The notes under the pieces: model-generated
The model's database searches: none
What the model saw: only the letters and a program-made list of their open reading frames with translations
What the model was told of the DNA's origin: nothing
NCBI GenBank assembly: GCA_028023455.1
Contig: JAQFVV010012537.1
Location: 994,001-1,058,000 of the forward strand
Source: Epiperipatus broadwayi
Lineage: Eukaryota > Onychophora > Udeonychophora > Euonychophora > Peripatidae
DNA length: 64,000 nt
Direction of reading: 5' to 3'
Shown: piece after piece, positions 22,715 through 35,400 of the stretch
Layout: every line of letters starts with the position of its first letter
How positions within the stretch are numbered: the stretch's first letter is position 1
Position numbers and translations under genes: made by a program

Positions 22715-25440
22715 AATATAATGAAGCAGTCGGATCTGAGTTCGATCCTAGCTTCATGATATCTAGCCATAAGCCCATAACAAACCCCTAGTACTAACCT
22801 TAAATTTCCGATGCAATGGGGCTTTATATGGTCAATCCATGCTAGTTTTCTTCAAGAAAAACTATTTTATAAATGTGTATTAAAATTATCTAGTTTCAGG
22901 TTTAAATTGATCAATTCTATTAATAAATTCATGATAGAATTATTCATGAATTTATATATATATTATAACTGTGTGGATTGTGTGTATATATTTGTAAATA
23001 TTTAAATATATATAATTGTTCGAAAGTTTCATTGCGTCGGGAATGTTTGATTTTACTTTTAAATAATTTGTTAAAATTTTAGTGATTAAAAGCTGCATTC
23101 TTTCGATAAGCTTTCAGATTTTCCCTTTCCAAAAACAATGGGTAAAGTTTTATTAATTAGAGAAAAAAATAAGTATTTAAAATGTAAGGATTTCCCAATT
23201 AAAATCATTTTCTGATTTTAAAAATTCATTTTCTAATTAGAAAATGAATTCAAGTTAATGAGTTTGAAAGTCTTATCGAAGGAATGTATCTAAAATTGAT
23301 TAGTAAATTTTGTAACATTGAAATGAAAGAAGCGTTAGCTCGAAGGCATCAGATACAGTATAAATAGCTGTGAAAAGTTTGGAGAGAGAGAAGCCATCTT
23401 TGTTGCAGAAAAGTGCCATTAAATTCTGGGCATTTTAAAATCATGAATTCAAATAGTGTTCCTATCATAGTAAGGGGTTAAATGTCAGGAATCTGACTAC
23501 TGTTTCTGAAGTTCCCTGAAAATCTTCAATGAAGGTGCTAAATCCTTTCCGGACCAATCATGCTGCCAAAATCACTTAAAATGCTATTCAAGTAATCGAC
23601 TAAATGTGTGCCTACGTTTCCATCAACTCGGATGTGTAAACTAAGGAACGAGTCCCAGAAGAAATGGGTAATATACTTCCATAATGAACCTTAACTTTCT
23701 GGCCAGTTTCCGAACTTTATTTTACACTCCCTTTAAGAGCTCTTTTTATTCTTTACTGTAATAATCTTTATAAAACCTTTTTATTTATGCTATTGTAAAT
23801 ATATTGTAATTCTCTCAACTTCTAGTCTTTAAATTTAACTTTCCTTTCTTACGATGGCGGTTCATTTATTATATTATATATATTTATTGTGTGATTTATA
23901 AATGTCATGTATTTTTAATTATATGCCAACAATCCTTCGACTCGATGAGCTCCTTTGTTCCATTTGCTTTGTGCAAATAATATAACATTAAGTCTAATAG
24001 TAATTCTTGCCCATTAGAACTAAATTTATACCGTTCTATTAAACATCAAGTCGAAAGAAATTATTAAGTGTTTGTTGTTTTTATAATTGGCTAATAATAA
24101 ATTATTAGCTCTGTTTTTAATCTATGCCCCAGCTATTTTCTCGTATTCACCAATATTTAGTTATTCACATATAATGTTAAAATGTTTTTTGCAAAAGGGT
24201 TGATAAAGGAATCAAATGAATACATTCTAATTCAAATTGTTTTTACTTTCTATTAAGATTCAGGAAGGGCACAATGTTTGGAGGGGCATAATTAATATGA
24301 TTTTCTAAAAGCTTTAAAATAGTTTTAGTTAAAAGCTCGTTTGACTTTAATTAATTTGATCAAGTCATCACGTAGAGCATTCTATAATTGGGTTTTATTA
24401 TTCAAACAGTGACTCTCAAGTCATCATCTTCAAACGTTGCTGACATAGGGCAATCTTCCACTCCATTAGGCTTGTCAGTGGTAATATTACTGTTATTTTA
24501 AATTATAGAGGAAGAAAGCACTTCCTCCCCCGCTTATATTCAGAACACCAAAGGTTCGTAGTTATAACTTGGCCTGGCTTTCCCCGTGTTCCAGTCTTCT
24601 TAAAGGGCAATAAGACTTGTGAAATACGAGCTGCCATAATACTTAAATCACCGACCAGCTATTATCTTCCATGTTCATTTCATAGCTCATAATTCGTCAG
24701 TACATTACCTTTCTGTTCCAGTAAAGCCCGCTCTGATGCTCGTAATTCGTGATGGTGATTTCAATTAAAGTCGAACAACTTCTCAGTTATTTCAAATTAA
24801 ATTAGTTTTCTAGTGGAGGTTAAAGTTATGCCCTAAATACGTATCTTGCTCTTCATGAATGGATTAAAGAATGTGAAAATAAATCTCACATTCTTTCATA
24901 TAGAATTAGAGTAATAATTTCTTTTACAACTGAATACCTTTATCTGACTTTAATTTCTTATTGGGGGCATAGACGTAGAATTCCATAATATTGTGTAATA
25001 CTCATTGGCATATAATAAGAACTGCCACTCTTATTATAATTATAAACTTTGTTTAAGGACTAGAATTAATCAATATAATCATCATTTAAAATTGAACAAA
25101 TCTATTACTAGTATTATTAAATATTTTATAAACACACTTGGTTTCTTAAGTTTTTTTTATTCGATAATTATTAAATGTTAAGGCTCGCTGTCTGTGTTGG
25201 CAACCCGAACATATACATATGATTCGATTTAAAATTATCTTTAGTTAATTTATTATCCGATATTAGTGTCAGTTCAGGGATTTCTAATCCTCACCAACCA
25301 TTGAGCTAGTTTCTTGGCGCATAGCACTGTGCCGTCGATTTAGATCAACCATTGATCTGAGCTGGTGAGTTGGGTTTGAATTCGGTTTGGTTCAGCTGCA
25401 TTTGGATCCGATTTGAAGTTTAGGTGGTGAACGTTTTTTG
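22715..25440. other. Unrecognised less AT-rich block inside gypsy remnant
   Basis: Differs in composition from both sides. It starts near a perfect pol III B-box-like gagttcgatcc (22738-22748), suggestive of a tRNA-derived SINE piece. It contains a TATA box with downstream purine tract (23359-23367) and several GC-richer islands (23500-23700, 24370-24760, 25180-25420). No long ORF, no protein domain and no second LTR copy were found. It occupies the place of pol, so it may be a nested insertion of unknown type. Confidence 0.4.
23359..23367 (+). promoter_or_regulatory. Candidate TATA box
   Basis: tataaatag followed 25-35 bases later by a ggagagagagaagcc tract. Same form as the TATA boxes in the gypsy LTRs of this window (3219, 5915), so it may be an LTR promoter of an unrecognised element rather than a host promoter. 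Confidence 0.35.
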
Positions 25441-26290
25441 ACCGGTACAATAAGAATAGTGAAATTACAGAATGGGAGCAAATTGAAAAAAACATGTTAA
25501 ACACCTTCACCATTGTTATGAAGATACCTTGTCAAATATTCTTGTAAATTAAATAAATCCTTAGAAAAAGAATTAACAAAAGATTTTTTATTGGAGGATT
25601 TAATTACTGATTCAGACCAAGTTAAATTAATTGATGATAAACAAAAAAAAAGAAGAAAATTATCCCTAAAACTCCATGTAAACACAAAAGTAAACCACCT
25701 GAGAAATTTAAAGATATAGTAATAAATTGTCAGTATTTCTAGAGTAGAGGGGAAGGAGAGTAGTGAAATGTCTATGCATATAAAACCATATATCCAAATA
25801 AAAGATTATTTATTTTTGTAAATAAGCACGGATTTGTTCACTTTTATAACATTCCCTTTAATGAAGAAAATTACTCCAGAAATTCATTTGAGAGATCACC
25901 CCAAATTTATAGATTAAATTAAAATAGAATTTGTATGCAGGGAGCAACTAAAATGAATACACTGGATTAAAGTTAGTGTTGATTTGAAGTGATAATAGAT
26001 CAACAGTAAAGAATGGGCAACGATATACTAGAAAATCGACTAGCAGTGATTAAGTCTATAATGGAAGTAGCAAACATGAAGCTGTTATTTGTTTCCATAT
26101 TGAAAAGATTATTACAAGCAAAGCTTAACAAAACTGCAAGAGCAAGTTGAGAACAGAGCTGGTTCATATATAATATAAAAATTATGTGTGTCAGTGTATA
26201 CACTGAGACTGCAAACTTTGAACAATTTATTTTATATGTGAAGTTATATACTGTAGCCATTTGGTTACATTCCTGCATTAAAAATAAATA

Positions 26291-28267
26291 GATAGTTGGT
26301 AGTATATTCCTTAAGTTTAATTTAGAATTATTTAATTACTTGGGAAATATTTAATTTTCCCATACATGTTTTGTATAATAATAATGGGTAGTACTTGATT
26401 CAATTAAATGTTTTACTTTTCTCCCCAAATGATAATATGAAGATTCTATATAATTTTCATAACATAATTTTCAAACATTTTTTTAGCATATTGAAAATAT
26501 AAGATCAGATAAACAATTTCTTTTGTTCTCTCTCTTCAGTAATTATAATTAATTACTAGTTTTAATTTTTAACTTTGAAAATGTATTAAGAGAAGAAATT
26601 TTTCTCTTTGATAAATTATTTTATAAATTTTAATTCTAACTTTTAAAAAAAGAAATAAATAGTTTTAAAAGAATAAATAAATAAATGAAAGTTTAATATT
26701 TTGTTGAATTTTGTTTTAAAATAATTAGAGTTGTTCTTTTCTTTCTCTCCAAAAAAAGGTAATTTTTTTATCAAATTAGTGTAATTAACTGATTACCATC
26801 TTAGTGTCATTTTTGCAAGAAAATTTTAATTAGAAAGGAATGACAAAAATTTATGATTCTAATTTAAATTTTTGATTTGTTTTTCAATGTCAATGTTGAA
26901 GGAAGTAAATAGCTGAATAACTGTGTTTGTAAAAATTGATCTCATTGGTTATTATAAAATTTTGTCATGCATGAACAGGTTGTTCCAAAAAAAAAATTAA
27001 AGGGGTGTGAGTTAGTGAAGACATGCAAGTGTCTTGTGAGAGGCAATCAGTCTTCACCCAACTGTTGAAGAGGACAGTATGAAGAAAAAAGTCTTGATCA
27101 AACTGCTAAAGAAGACAGTAGGAGAAAAGAAATTCCCGACTTAGCTTCTAAAGAAGAAAATAAAAAGTCTTCATCCAAGCTGTTGCATAGAATAGCAGAA
27201 GTTTTAAACAAGCTGTAAAGAACACTATAAGTTTAATTTTAAAAATGTTTTCTACAATGAAAACTATGTGCTAGGTTAGCTAAAAGCTAGACATCATCTT
27301 CTTCCATGTGGCTTGCCTCTCTAGAAAAATGTAAAGAAGTTACCTCTGAATTAATAGCAACCTTGTTTTCAACCAAGGGCATGAGTCTCTATGTGTTAGC
27401 CTCACCTGAAATTTTATTGGAAAGAAAATGGATGTTTCCTGTTTGTTATCTTGAAAATATTGCATACCAAGAAAAGGACAAATTAATCATATACATTGTG
27501 TAAGAAGCCTTCAAGAAAAAAACTTACATAAAAAAATTTGGAAATTATAACTGCAAAGAAGGACTTCACAGAAATTTAAAACCATGGTTAAAGATATTTT
27601 TTTATGTGCACACTGTATTTTCATTTATAGCTTAAAAAAGATTTTTTTTATAAAATAATTTTATAAAAATAAAAATTGAGAATTGTGAATAATTTCATTA
27701 ATATAATATTTTCTTTTAAAACATTTTTTTAAATCCATATAATTTTTCTCTTTGAAATTATAAAAAGAGTTTGATTGCTAAAACTTACACTAGAGAGCAT
27801 AACTATGGTAAGAAAAATATTTATTACTGAATAGATTTGTGTAATATATTATTGGGTTTGTATGTATTTGCTTATTTATATTCAAATTATACCAACATCT
27901 GAAATAGATCACATCATTAATGGAGTAATATTCAAGAATGCTGCACAAATGTCAATATAACTTTACATCATTTCAATTACATGGATGATGATAATAAATT
28001 TATTCCAATCAAAATGTCAATACACTGTTGTAGTAATATCAAGAAAATACATGCATAGATAAATCCAATATATATATATATATATTTAAACCAACTAATA
28101 CAATTTACATAAAGTTTATTTATACATCTTGGTTTTTAAATTCACTTCATTTTCTAGTTGCTATAATGTTTTAAAAATTATAAACAAGGGTAGGATATGT
28201 ATTGCTAAAATATTTATTAGTTTACATTTAAGCATAAGAACTGTTGGGATGCAATTTACATATATAT
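26291..28267. other. Fibrillin intron, AT-rich
   Basis: No gene seen. At 26995-27240 a purine-rich stretch contains three or four diverged copies of a 40-50 base unit (gtcttcatc.aactgttgaagaagacagta type). A 65-codon frame at 27306-27503 has no recognisable domain. A (TA)n run lies at 28070-28085. Confidence 0.45.
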
Positions 28268-30870
28268 GCAGATTAGAGAAAAGGGTTTGCTGTCAAGTAA
28301 AAGAAGACTTTTTGCTTCCTCTTTGAAATCTTAAAGAAACAAAGCATGACAAATTTGTAATAACCACTCCATATGTTTTCGTAATTGCAGCTGCAGTGAG
28401 CAAACATGGATGAGCTTCTTATCAGCATGTATCCACCAGCATGGTAAGTTTATTGAATTTTTACCTGTGACTTTAGGATACTATGGTCTTTCTGCTCTTT
28501 CTTCTCAGTTGCCTGATAATTCTTATTAAAATATCAGTTGAGTTTTCTTGAAGACAGAATAAATGTGTATGTAAATAACCTTTTTAAAATAAATATTTAC
28601 AATCATGATAGATAAAATTAAATTATGACTCTTGTTTTCAGGACGATGTAATGTGAAGGGGCTAAAAATCCATTAAATCCACTAATAATGGACTTAGACA
28701 TTCGATGGATGACTTTTTATTTAGGTATTTACAACTTCAAATCACTTTCAAGTTAAGGAAGTTTGCATGACTTGGAAGAATAATTGTGCAATATTAAGTG
28801 GAAAATTGTTGGACTTTGTATAATTAGAAAAAATGGTGAAGAGACAACTAACTCATTTAAAAGTGGACATGTACTTTATTGCAAAGGCACAAATATTGAA
28901 AAAAAAAAAGTGAAATGGAATTGTATATAAAAAATGAAAATTAATGATATATCAGACAAAGTAGCAACATTATTTATATTAATGGAAGATAACAAATACA
29001 GATAATTCAGATTTGTGCCCCAATAAGTTTTTCTTGTGGTCAAAAAGTAAAGAATTTTTGTTATAATATACAAAATGCTTTTAGCAGACCACATAGTATG
29101 TTAAAAATTTCATTGAAGACTTTAATGTTAGAATTAGTAAATGTTTAAAAGATAAAAATGCTGTAAGAAAATTTGATTATGGTAATAAAAATGAGAAAAG
29201 ACACACTTGTAAAGGCACAGAAAAAAAAATATATATTTAGAATCCTTGTTTGTTTGTTGTTTTTTTGTTGAGAAAAATGTTAAATGAAAATTGACATGAA
29301 AATATACAAATGATACTATGACAAAATTGGATTACATTTTTGACTTACAGTAAATATATATTTCAAGACTGTGATACTTATAATAGATTTAAAATACAGA
29401 TAGTTATCAATTAGTGAAATATAAGATATATATATATAATGCAAAATTACAGATGAAATCTATTTAAAAAGGCAATATTATCAATAGATATTTCTAAGTT
29501 TCAGAAATACTCGAATAAATTTTTATTAAAATATGGAAATCAGTTTAAAATATTAACAGATTTTGAAAATGATTCAGACTTAATTTGATATTCTATTGAG
29601 AACTGCACAAAGATATCTAATACAAAAAAGCAGTAATTGACAAATAAATTCTCAGATGAGATAAAAGAATTTGCAAAGAAAAGAAGGAATATGAAAATAT
29701 TTAAAAATGATCCATTAAAATGAAACAAATATCTAAAATTCTGTAAAGTAGTATGAAAATGATGGCATAAGAAGTTATAATTGTAAATTGATAAGGAAAA
29801 CTATAGAAGAAAATAAAAGTTTTAAAAGTATAAAACATCTTGATATTATAGATAAAGTTATTTCAGCAATAAGAAAAAAAGTAGAATTGTTACTAAAAAG
29901 AGATGATATGAAACATATAAAAGAGTTCTACTATGACTTATACATTAATAAAGAAAAAATGTGTACCCTACAGTTATTATTTCTTCTAAATTACCAAAAG
30001 CACTATAAATAAAAGAGTGAGACATACAATTAAATCTATACAGAGAAAATCCCCAAAATAATGAAATTATTATTAATACTTTAAAAAATCAGATAAAAGA
30101 ATAAAAATTTTGCTGGAAGATTGCTATAGTAACACTGATATTTAAGAAAATTGATAAAGAAGATATAAATCATATAACTATTAGCCTTTTATCAGTTCTG
30201 TACAATCTTTGTCAAGATAATTACAAATCATCTACAATGAATTTTGGATTCAAACTAAAAGTACAAGAAGCTGGATTTAAAAATGAATTTAAAAGTGGAT
30301 CATATCCAAATATTAAAAGAAAATATAAAAAAGACCAATGAATCTAAATTGTCATTATACTTTGAATTTGTAGATTATGAAAAGGCATTTGATTTTATAA
30401 ATATCTTTGGACCATCGAAATATAGACCAGGTTACTGCCATATTCTGAAGAATGTTTCTCAAAATACAACAGCAGTGGTTAGATTACATGGTAATAATAG
30501 AAAGATTAACAATGAGAAAAGTCTATGACATCTTTAAAAAAATTTACACCAGTTTTAAAAGGGAGTAAAAATAAATGGAGATTATTTAAATTAACCTATC
30601 TAGATGTTAAAGATGTTGTGTTTGGTTTTATTTAATGCTTCAGAGCTTCAGGAAATGTTGCAAGTGTTATCAGATAAAAGTAAAAAAGATTTAAAAACAA
30701 ATACTAAAAAGACTAAACTAATATTCAGTGGATTTTCTCAGATGATAAAGATTGATAATGATAAACTAGAAGAAATTAACTTCAAATATTAAAGATGGAA
30801 ACATATTGGATGATATTAATAATAGAATTAAACTTGGATAAGTGTTTTGCAGATTGACGGGTCATTTGTC
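28268..30870 (+). mobile_element. RTE-like LINE, nearly full length, decayed
   Basis: The 5' part matches 60893-61013 and 63263-64000. 5' untranslated blocks (ccactccatatgttttcgtaattgcagctg; aacatggatgagct) come first. The endonuclease start follows at about 28700 (TFYLGIYNFKSLSS, DLEE, IKWKIVGLC), equivalent to the FYLGTYNCRSLSS frame at 63.6 kb. The reverse transcriptase follows in pieces: 29788-30012 (FYYDLYINKE), 30283-30528 (DHIQILKENIKKTNE, FEFVDYEKAFDF) and 30604-30792 (LQEMLQVLSDKSKKD, NTKKTKLIFSGF). The copy stops near 30845 without a (GAT)n tail, so it is 3'-truncated or overwritten by the gypsy fragment that follows. Stops throughout. Confidence 0.8.
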
Positions 30871-31980
30871 AAAAATCTGCAAGAACAAATGTCTCATCTC
30901 TTAAATTGATTTATCATCAAATAGTAAATCAAGGGAAGGAGTGGTGAATAATGTCACAAATGTAAATGTTGGGAAAATAAATGACTAAAAAAAATTTCCA
31001 CTGCTTATAAGTTTTTAAAGCCCAAAATAGTTAATAGCAAAACTATTTCAAATAAAAGTAGAGGGAAAAATGACTGTTTGGAAAATGTAAAATTTACTGT
31101 AAACCAAGGCATATAGATTAAAGATATAATAAAAAGGTAATAGCTACTGGGAATACTTATGAAAATAGTATCTAAACAAATACACGACATAAGGTTAAAA
31201 AATGGCAGAGTATTTAAACATAATATTAAAGAATGGAGAACAAACAGTTAGATGTAGTGGCTATTCTGAATCTGAAAAAAGGCAGTATAACAGCTTAAAA
31301 ATGCATTAAACAAGCAGGAATATGCTGACATACAAGAAGCAATTACTGCTTCTATGTTTTATTAGCATTTAACATCTAGTTTGATCACAAAGAAATCTCC
31401 AGCGGATTTATTATTAAGATGAAACTTGAGAACACATTTGTCCATATTACTCCCAAATAAAAGTAGAAGAAAAATGACTTTTTTTAAAAATGTAAAATTT
31501 GCTGTAAACAAAAGTACATTGATTAAAGATATAATAAAGAAGAAATAGCTACCAGAAATAATTACAAAAATAGTATCTGAATAAATACATTAATAAGGTT
31601 CGAAGATGGAAAAGTATTTAAATATCATATTAACCATATTAAAAAAAACAGAGAATAGAACTGTTAGAAAACAAAGTGGTTATTCTGAACATGGAGAAGA
31701 GAAATCAGACTGATATTTCTGATGAAACTGAGTTTACAACTCAGGTTAGCTGTCCCATTTAAAAAGAAACTATTAAAATAATAAATGAACTAGAAGAAGA
31801 AAAGTCTATAGAGCCAGAAGAAGAAAATAGAACCTCAATAAGGCCTACCTGAGTACAGAAGAGACTGACAAAACTATAAGACTGTTGTAAATAAAATAGA
31901 TTGTATTATGTATAAAGAAAAACTAAAAGAGTGGTTAATAAAATTCTGCATATTTCTGGAGTAGAGAGAGAAATGTTATG
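30871..31980 (+). mobile_element. gypsy-like gag/3'-end fragment with internal duplication
   Basis: Two stretches, 31046-31280 and 31456-31690, are diverged direct copies about 410 bases apart (aaataaaagtaga...aaaatgact, gtaaaatttactgtaaac, gattaaagatataataaa). Translated, the unit gives a broken zinc-knuckle region (CKFCCK-RHID-RYNK type) followed by a protease-like start. At 31955-31968 the sequence tctggagtagagagagaa is a polypurine tract, followed by tgttatgtatta, where a 3' LTR would start. RT and integrase are absent. Confidence 0.5.
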
Positions 31981-32415
31981 TATTATAATGGATATGGTAA
32001 ATTTTAGGGATTTTTTTTTTTCATTACAATTCAATCAGAGAGCAAATACAATATGAATTTAATTTTATATCTGTACATTTGATCGAATCCCGAAGCAATA
32101 TGAACGTATTACCTCGACGTTATCTTTCCCAATTAAGAATTCTTGATTGCTGAACAAAAAAAAAACTATTCCTAAGAATAAGTTAACAAATATCCAGTGC
32201 TTAGAAATTTATTTTTAAATTTTTAGATTACCACAATACAAGAAGCACAACGAATATGTACGTCCCCTTTATTTATTCATTTTTTTCAAATAAATCATTA
32301 ATCTTTAACCCACAAATTTGGCAGATTTCTCCCCCATAGCTTGGTGACAGGAGAATAAAGAAAGTATAGATAACCTTTAAGAATAATAATATTTAATAAC
32401 AAACACTGATATTAT
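31981..32415. other. Spacer, possible LTR remnant
   Basis: Follows the polypurine tract and might be the remnant of that element's LTR, but I find no second copy of it in the window. No ORF. Confidence 0.3.
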
Positions 32416-33088
32416 TGTAGTATTTTGTAAAAATGGCAGACAAGTTTGTGCACTCCGGAAAAACTAGAATTTATTCGAGAATTTGTTTTTAGATTGCGCT
32501 CTGATAACTGAGGAATTTAATTAAAGCATTGACGTAATGGTGATCGACAATTCCAAGAAGTATTTGCTGATTGCAAATATTTCTAGATAAGAGTCGTTAC
32601 CTTATTGGACAGTGTATTAATTGCTGCAGTTATCAGAAAGCTATAAAAGACTGTAACAACTACGTGAAGGCAGTTATTTGAGTAAGCAGTTATAGCAGTA
32701 TTTGAGTAGAGATATCTTGCATCAGTGCTTGCAGTTAATGACCAGTGCCCAGTGGAAATGTAGTCCATGGGTGTAACTGAAAGAGCCCACAGAGATGGGG
32801 AGACCACAGAGGAGATATTGAGAGCATTCATTGCAAGAGAACAGCAGAGCATTCATTGCAAGAGAACAGCAGAGCATTCATTGCAAGAGAACAGCAGAGC
32901 ATTTGTTGCAAGAGAACAGCAGAGCATTCGTTGCGTGAGAACAGCAGAGCATTCGTTGCAAGAGAACATCATGGGAATTGAAAATAGTTGTTGTGGACTA
33001 TTCGTTATTCTGATTACATGAAATATTATGAGTCTTTCATAGTATATATTTAATTGCTGGCCGCAGAGTCACACTTGCTGATATAACA
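32416..33088 (+). repeat. LTR A of gypsy element, with 25-bp minisatellite
   Basis: 673 bases from tgtagtattttg to gatataaca. It is matched by LTR B from 33399. A TATA box (ctataaaagac near 32642) implies transcription start near 32670, so the six 25-bp repeats at 32822-32971 lie in the transcribed R/U5 part. Directly downstream, ttggcgcagtcacatttgg (33089-33107) is the expected primer-binding site. Confidence 0.85.
32822..32971 (+). repeat. 25-bp minisatellite, 6 copies, in LTR A
   Basis: Unit gagcattcattgcaagagaac plus agca. Copies start at 32822, 32847, 32872, 32897, 32922 and 32947 with few substitutions (cattc/catttg, aag/gtg). Because 25 is not a multiple of 3 and the unit has no stop, all three forward frames are open. 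Confidence 0.95.
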
Positions 33089-33398
33089 TTGGCGCAGTCA
33101 CATTTGGAACCTGTGAGTAGCGAATAAGTTTTGAACAACAAGTTTAGCTATAGATGGAGAAACCTGGTGAAAATGGAAATCCCAGTTAGTATAACGTTAA
33201 CAACGGAAGTTGAAAGTTTGGAAATAAAATGCTTGCACAGTCACCATTGAATGTAACTGGCGAAGAATTTCGGCAGCAGTTTGGAATGGAATATTTCTGA
33301 ATGAAATAACTGGAAATATGTTTCCTCCAAGTAGTAAAAAAAAACAGCAACTAAACATCAAGGAATAGCAACAAGGGTTTTTCTGGAGTGGAGGGAGA
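33089..33398 (+). mobile_element. Minimal internal region between LTR A and LTR B
   Basis: Only 310 bases. It begins with a primer-binding site (tggcgcagtc, 33090) and ends with a polypurine tract (ggagtggagggaga, 33385-33398). No coding sequence. LTR A, this piece and LTR B look like an internally deleted element keeping just the cis signals for replication, as in TRIM/LARD-type derivatives; alternatively a deletion after insertion. Confidence 0.7.
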
Positions 33399-34132
33399 TG
33401 TAGTATTTTGTAAAAATGGCAGACAAGTTTGTGCACTCTGGAAAAACTAGAATTTATTCGAGTAGTTGTTTTTAGATCACGCTCTGATAACTGAGGAATT
33501 TAATTAAGGCATTGACGTAATGGCGATCAACAATTCCAAGAAGTATTTGCTGATTGCAAATATTTCTAGAGAAGAGTCGTTACCTTATTGGATAGTGATT
33601 GCTGCAGTTATCAGAAAGCTATAAAAGACTGTGTAACAACTACGTGAAGGCAGTTATTTGAATAAGCAGTTATAGCAGTATTTGAGTAGAGATATCTCGT
33701 GTCAGTGCTTGCGGTGCAGTATTTGAGTAGAGATATCTCGTGTCAGTGCTTGCGGTTAATGACCAGCGCCCAGTGGAAATGTAGTCCACGGGTGTAACTG
33801 AAAGAGCCCACAGAGATGGGGAGACTGCAGTGAAGATATTGAAAGCATTCGTTGCAAGAGAACAGCAGAGCATTCGTTGCAAGAGAACAGCAGAGCATTC
33901 ATTGCAAGAGAACAGCAGAGCATTCGTTGCAAGAGAACAGCAGAGCATTCATTGCAAGGGAACAGCAGAGCATTCGTTGCAAGAGAACAGCAGAGCATTC
34001 GTTGCAAGAGAACAGCAGAGCATTCATTGCAAGAGAACAGTAGATCATTCGTTGCAAGAGAACAACAGAGCATTCGTTGCATGAGAACAGCGAGCATTCG
34101 TTGCAAAAGAACCTCATGGGAATTGAAAATAG
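33399..34132 (+). repeat. LTR B, 3'-truncated, expanded minisatellite
   Basis: Aligned with LTR A from tgtagtattttg to gaattgaaaatagt, then homology stops before the LTR 3' end. It differs from LTR A by an added 41-bp direct duplication (33675-33715 and 33716-33756) and by a longer minisatellite. The truncation point joins directly to protease/pol sequence. Confidence 0.85.
33843..34116 (+). repeat. 25-bp minisatellite, 11 copies, in LTR B
   Basis: Same unit as in LTR A, with starts every 25 bases from 33843 to 34068, one unit of 24 bases, and a last copy at 34092-34116. The overlapping open frames of 63-116 codons on both strands here (SLQENSRAFVAREQQSIRCK type) are by-products of the repeat and are not called as genes. 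Confidence 0.95.
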
Positions 34133-34170
34133 TAGAACAACAGATGAAAAGAGGGTAGATAAACTTATTT

Positions 34171-34611
34171 GTGTGGAACAGCGAATCAATTAATTACATA
34201 TCTCAAGAATGCCAAAAGATTGTTTTGGGAATAAACGATATTAAGGTAAAGATGTTGTGGGACACTGGCAGCCAGATATTGGTAATGTTGGAGACAATAT
34301 ATGAATGTATGTGGAGACAACCCATAGAGATACTAACTGTATTAGTGAGACACATGCAAATAATGTTGGCAAATAACAAAAAAGCACAATTAGGCTCGAA
34401 ACAAGTTTGGATGCAAATTAAAATAAGGAATACAATTATACACCACATATTATTAATTCTAAAAGGTTTGATGCATGAAGCCATATTGGGGTCTGACTTT
34501 ATGCACAAAGCTGGATGTGTGATCAATTATAAAGATGAAAGGGGTTATCTGCAAAGAGAGAGAAGTAGAGTTTGGGTTGCAAATGAGAACGAATTAGCAA
34601 AAGATATGTAA
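34171..34611 (+). pseudogene. gypsy retropepsin (aspartic protease)
   Basis: A 146-codon frame. Motif MLWDTGSQILV with the catalytic DTGS at residues 31-34, and the second conserved block ILGSDFM at 105-111, are those of a Ty3/gypsy protease. No zinc-knuckle gag precedes it: it is fused to the truncated LTR B instead. The frame stops at 34611, 35 bases before the RT frame. The polyprotein link to RT is therefore broken. Confidence 0.85.
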
Positions 34612-34645
34612 CATAGAGCTTGAGATGTAAAGACCTTTAATAGAG

Positions 34646-35400
34646 GTGTGGATTGATGAACTAATAAATGAAGTGAACAAAGAAGGGGCCCTAAAAGAAG
34701 TTCTAATTAAATATAAATCAATTTTTTCAGATAAACCTAGAATTATTAAAGGGTATGACTATAGAATCAAGGTTGCTGACAGTACACCATACCAGGCAAG
34801 ATCATACCCGGTGCCACACCAATATAGAGCTGAGGTAGAGAGAGAATTAACTAAAACTGAGGAGTGGGTTATTAACATTAAGGATTCATCATCATTTAAT
34901 AGCCCATTAGTGGTTGTAAAAAAAAAAAGACGGAGCCATAAGATTGTGCTTGGGAGCCAAGCAATTAAACAATAATATCACATAGCTTGATCAAAATGTT
35001 CTACCACCAATTAATGAATTAGTAAATAAATTTTGGGGAAAAATATTTTCCACATTGAATCTGACTGCAAGCTAGCTATTGCAGATCAAGTTGTACCCTG
35101 ATGACCGGAAGTACATGGCATTTTGATGTAATGGTATATCATACCGATTCAACAGCATGCCTTTCATTCTAAAGAATAGTGGGTCAGGCCTCTTAAAATG
35201 TCTTGACTGGATAGTGTCCCCTGAGATCAAAAAGTTAATCACCTACATGGATGATGTGATTATTGCATCTAATAACCCACATGAACACTTACAACATTTC
35301 AAGATGTTTTTTACAAGAGTGCTTAATGAATGGTACCTGAATTATTCTAAAAAAAATCTGTTTAGCAACAGAAGAAATGAAATTTCTTAAGGCACTAGGT
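34646..35400 (+). pseudogene. gypsy reverse transcriptase, broken
   Basis: 34646-34975 gives the RT N-terminus: a linker, then the YQARSYPVPHQYRAEVEREL block and SSFNSPLVVVKKK. After a frameshift the palm continues (a YRFNSMPF segment near 35143) and the frame 35157-35390 contains LITYMDDVIIAS with the catalytic YMDD at residues 30-33 (about 35244-35255). At least two frame breaks and a stop (taa near 34974) make it inactive. Order PR-RT-RH-IN is that of Ty3/gypsy, not copia. Confidence 0.85.

Larger units (their letters stand above)
20491..26290 (+). mobile_element. Decayed gypsy-like element between two LTR-like copies
   Basis: An LTR-like sequence at 20491-21225 and its diverged copy at 25769-26280 share long blocks in the same order (attatttatttttgtaaata, atagattaaattaaaatagaattt, gatcaacagtaaagaatg and the actagcagtga region). 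A purine-rich tract (gtagaggggaaggagag) immediately precedes the right copy, as a polypurine tract should. A gag remnant lies at 21400-22240. Most of pol is missing: from about 22715 to 25440 the sequence is of a different character. LTR 3' ends do not align clearly, so the outer limits are approximate. Confidence 0.65.

Noticed and set aside
32822-34116. CRISPR-like array
   Set aside because: Units are directly abutting with no spacers, and the setting is a eukaryotic LTR.
33830-34189. Overlapping ORFs of 63-116 codons on both strands
   Set aside because: All derive from the 25-bp minisatellite in LTR B, which has no stop codon in any forward frame.
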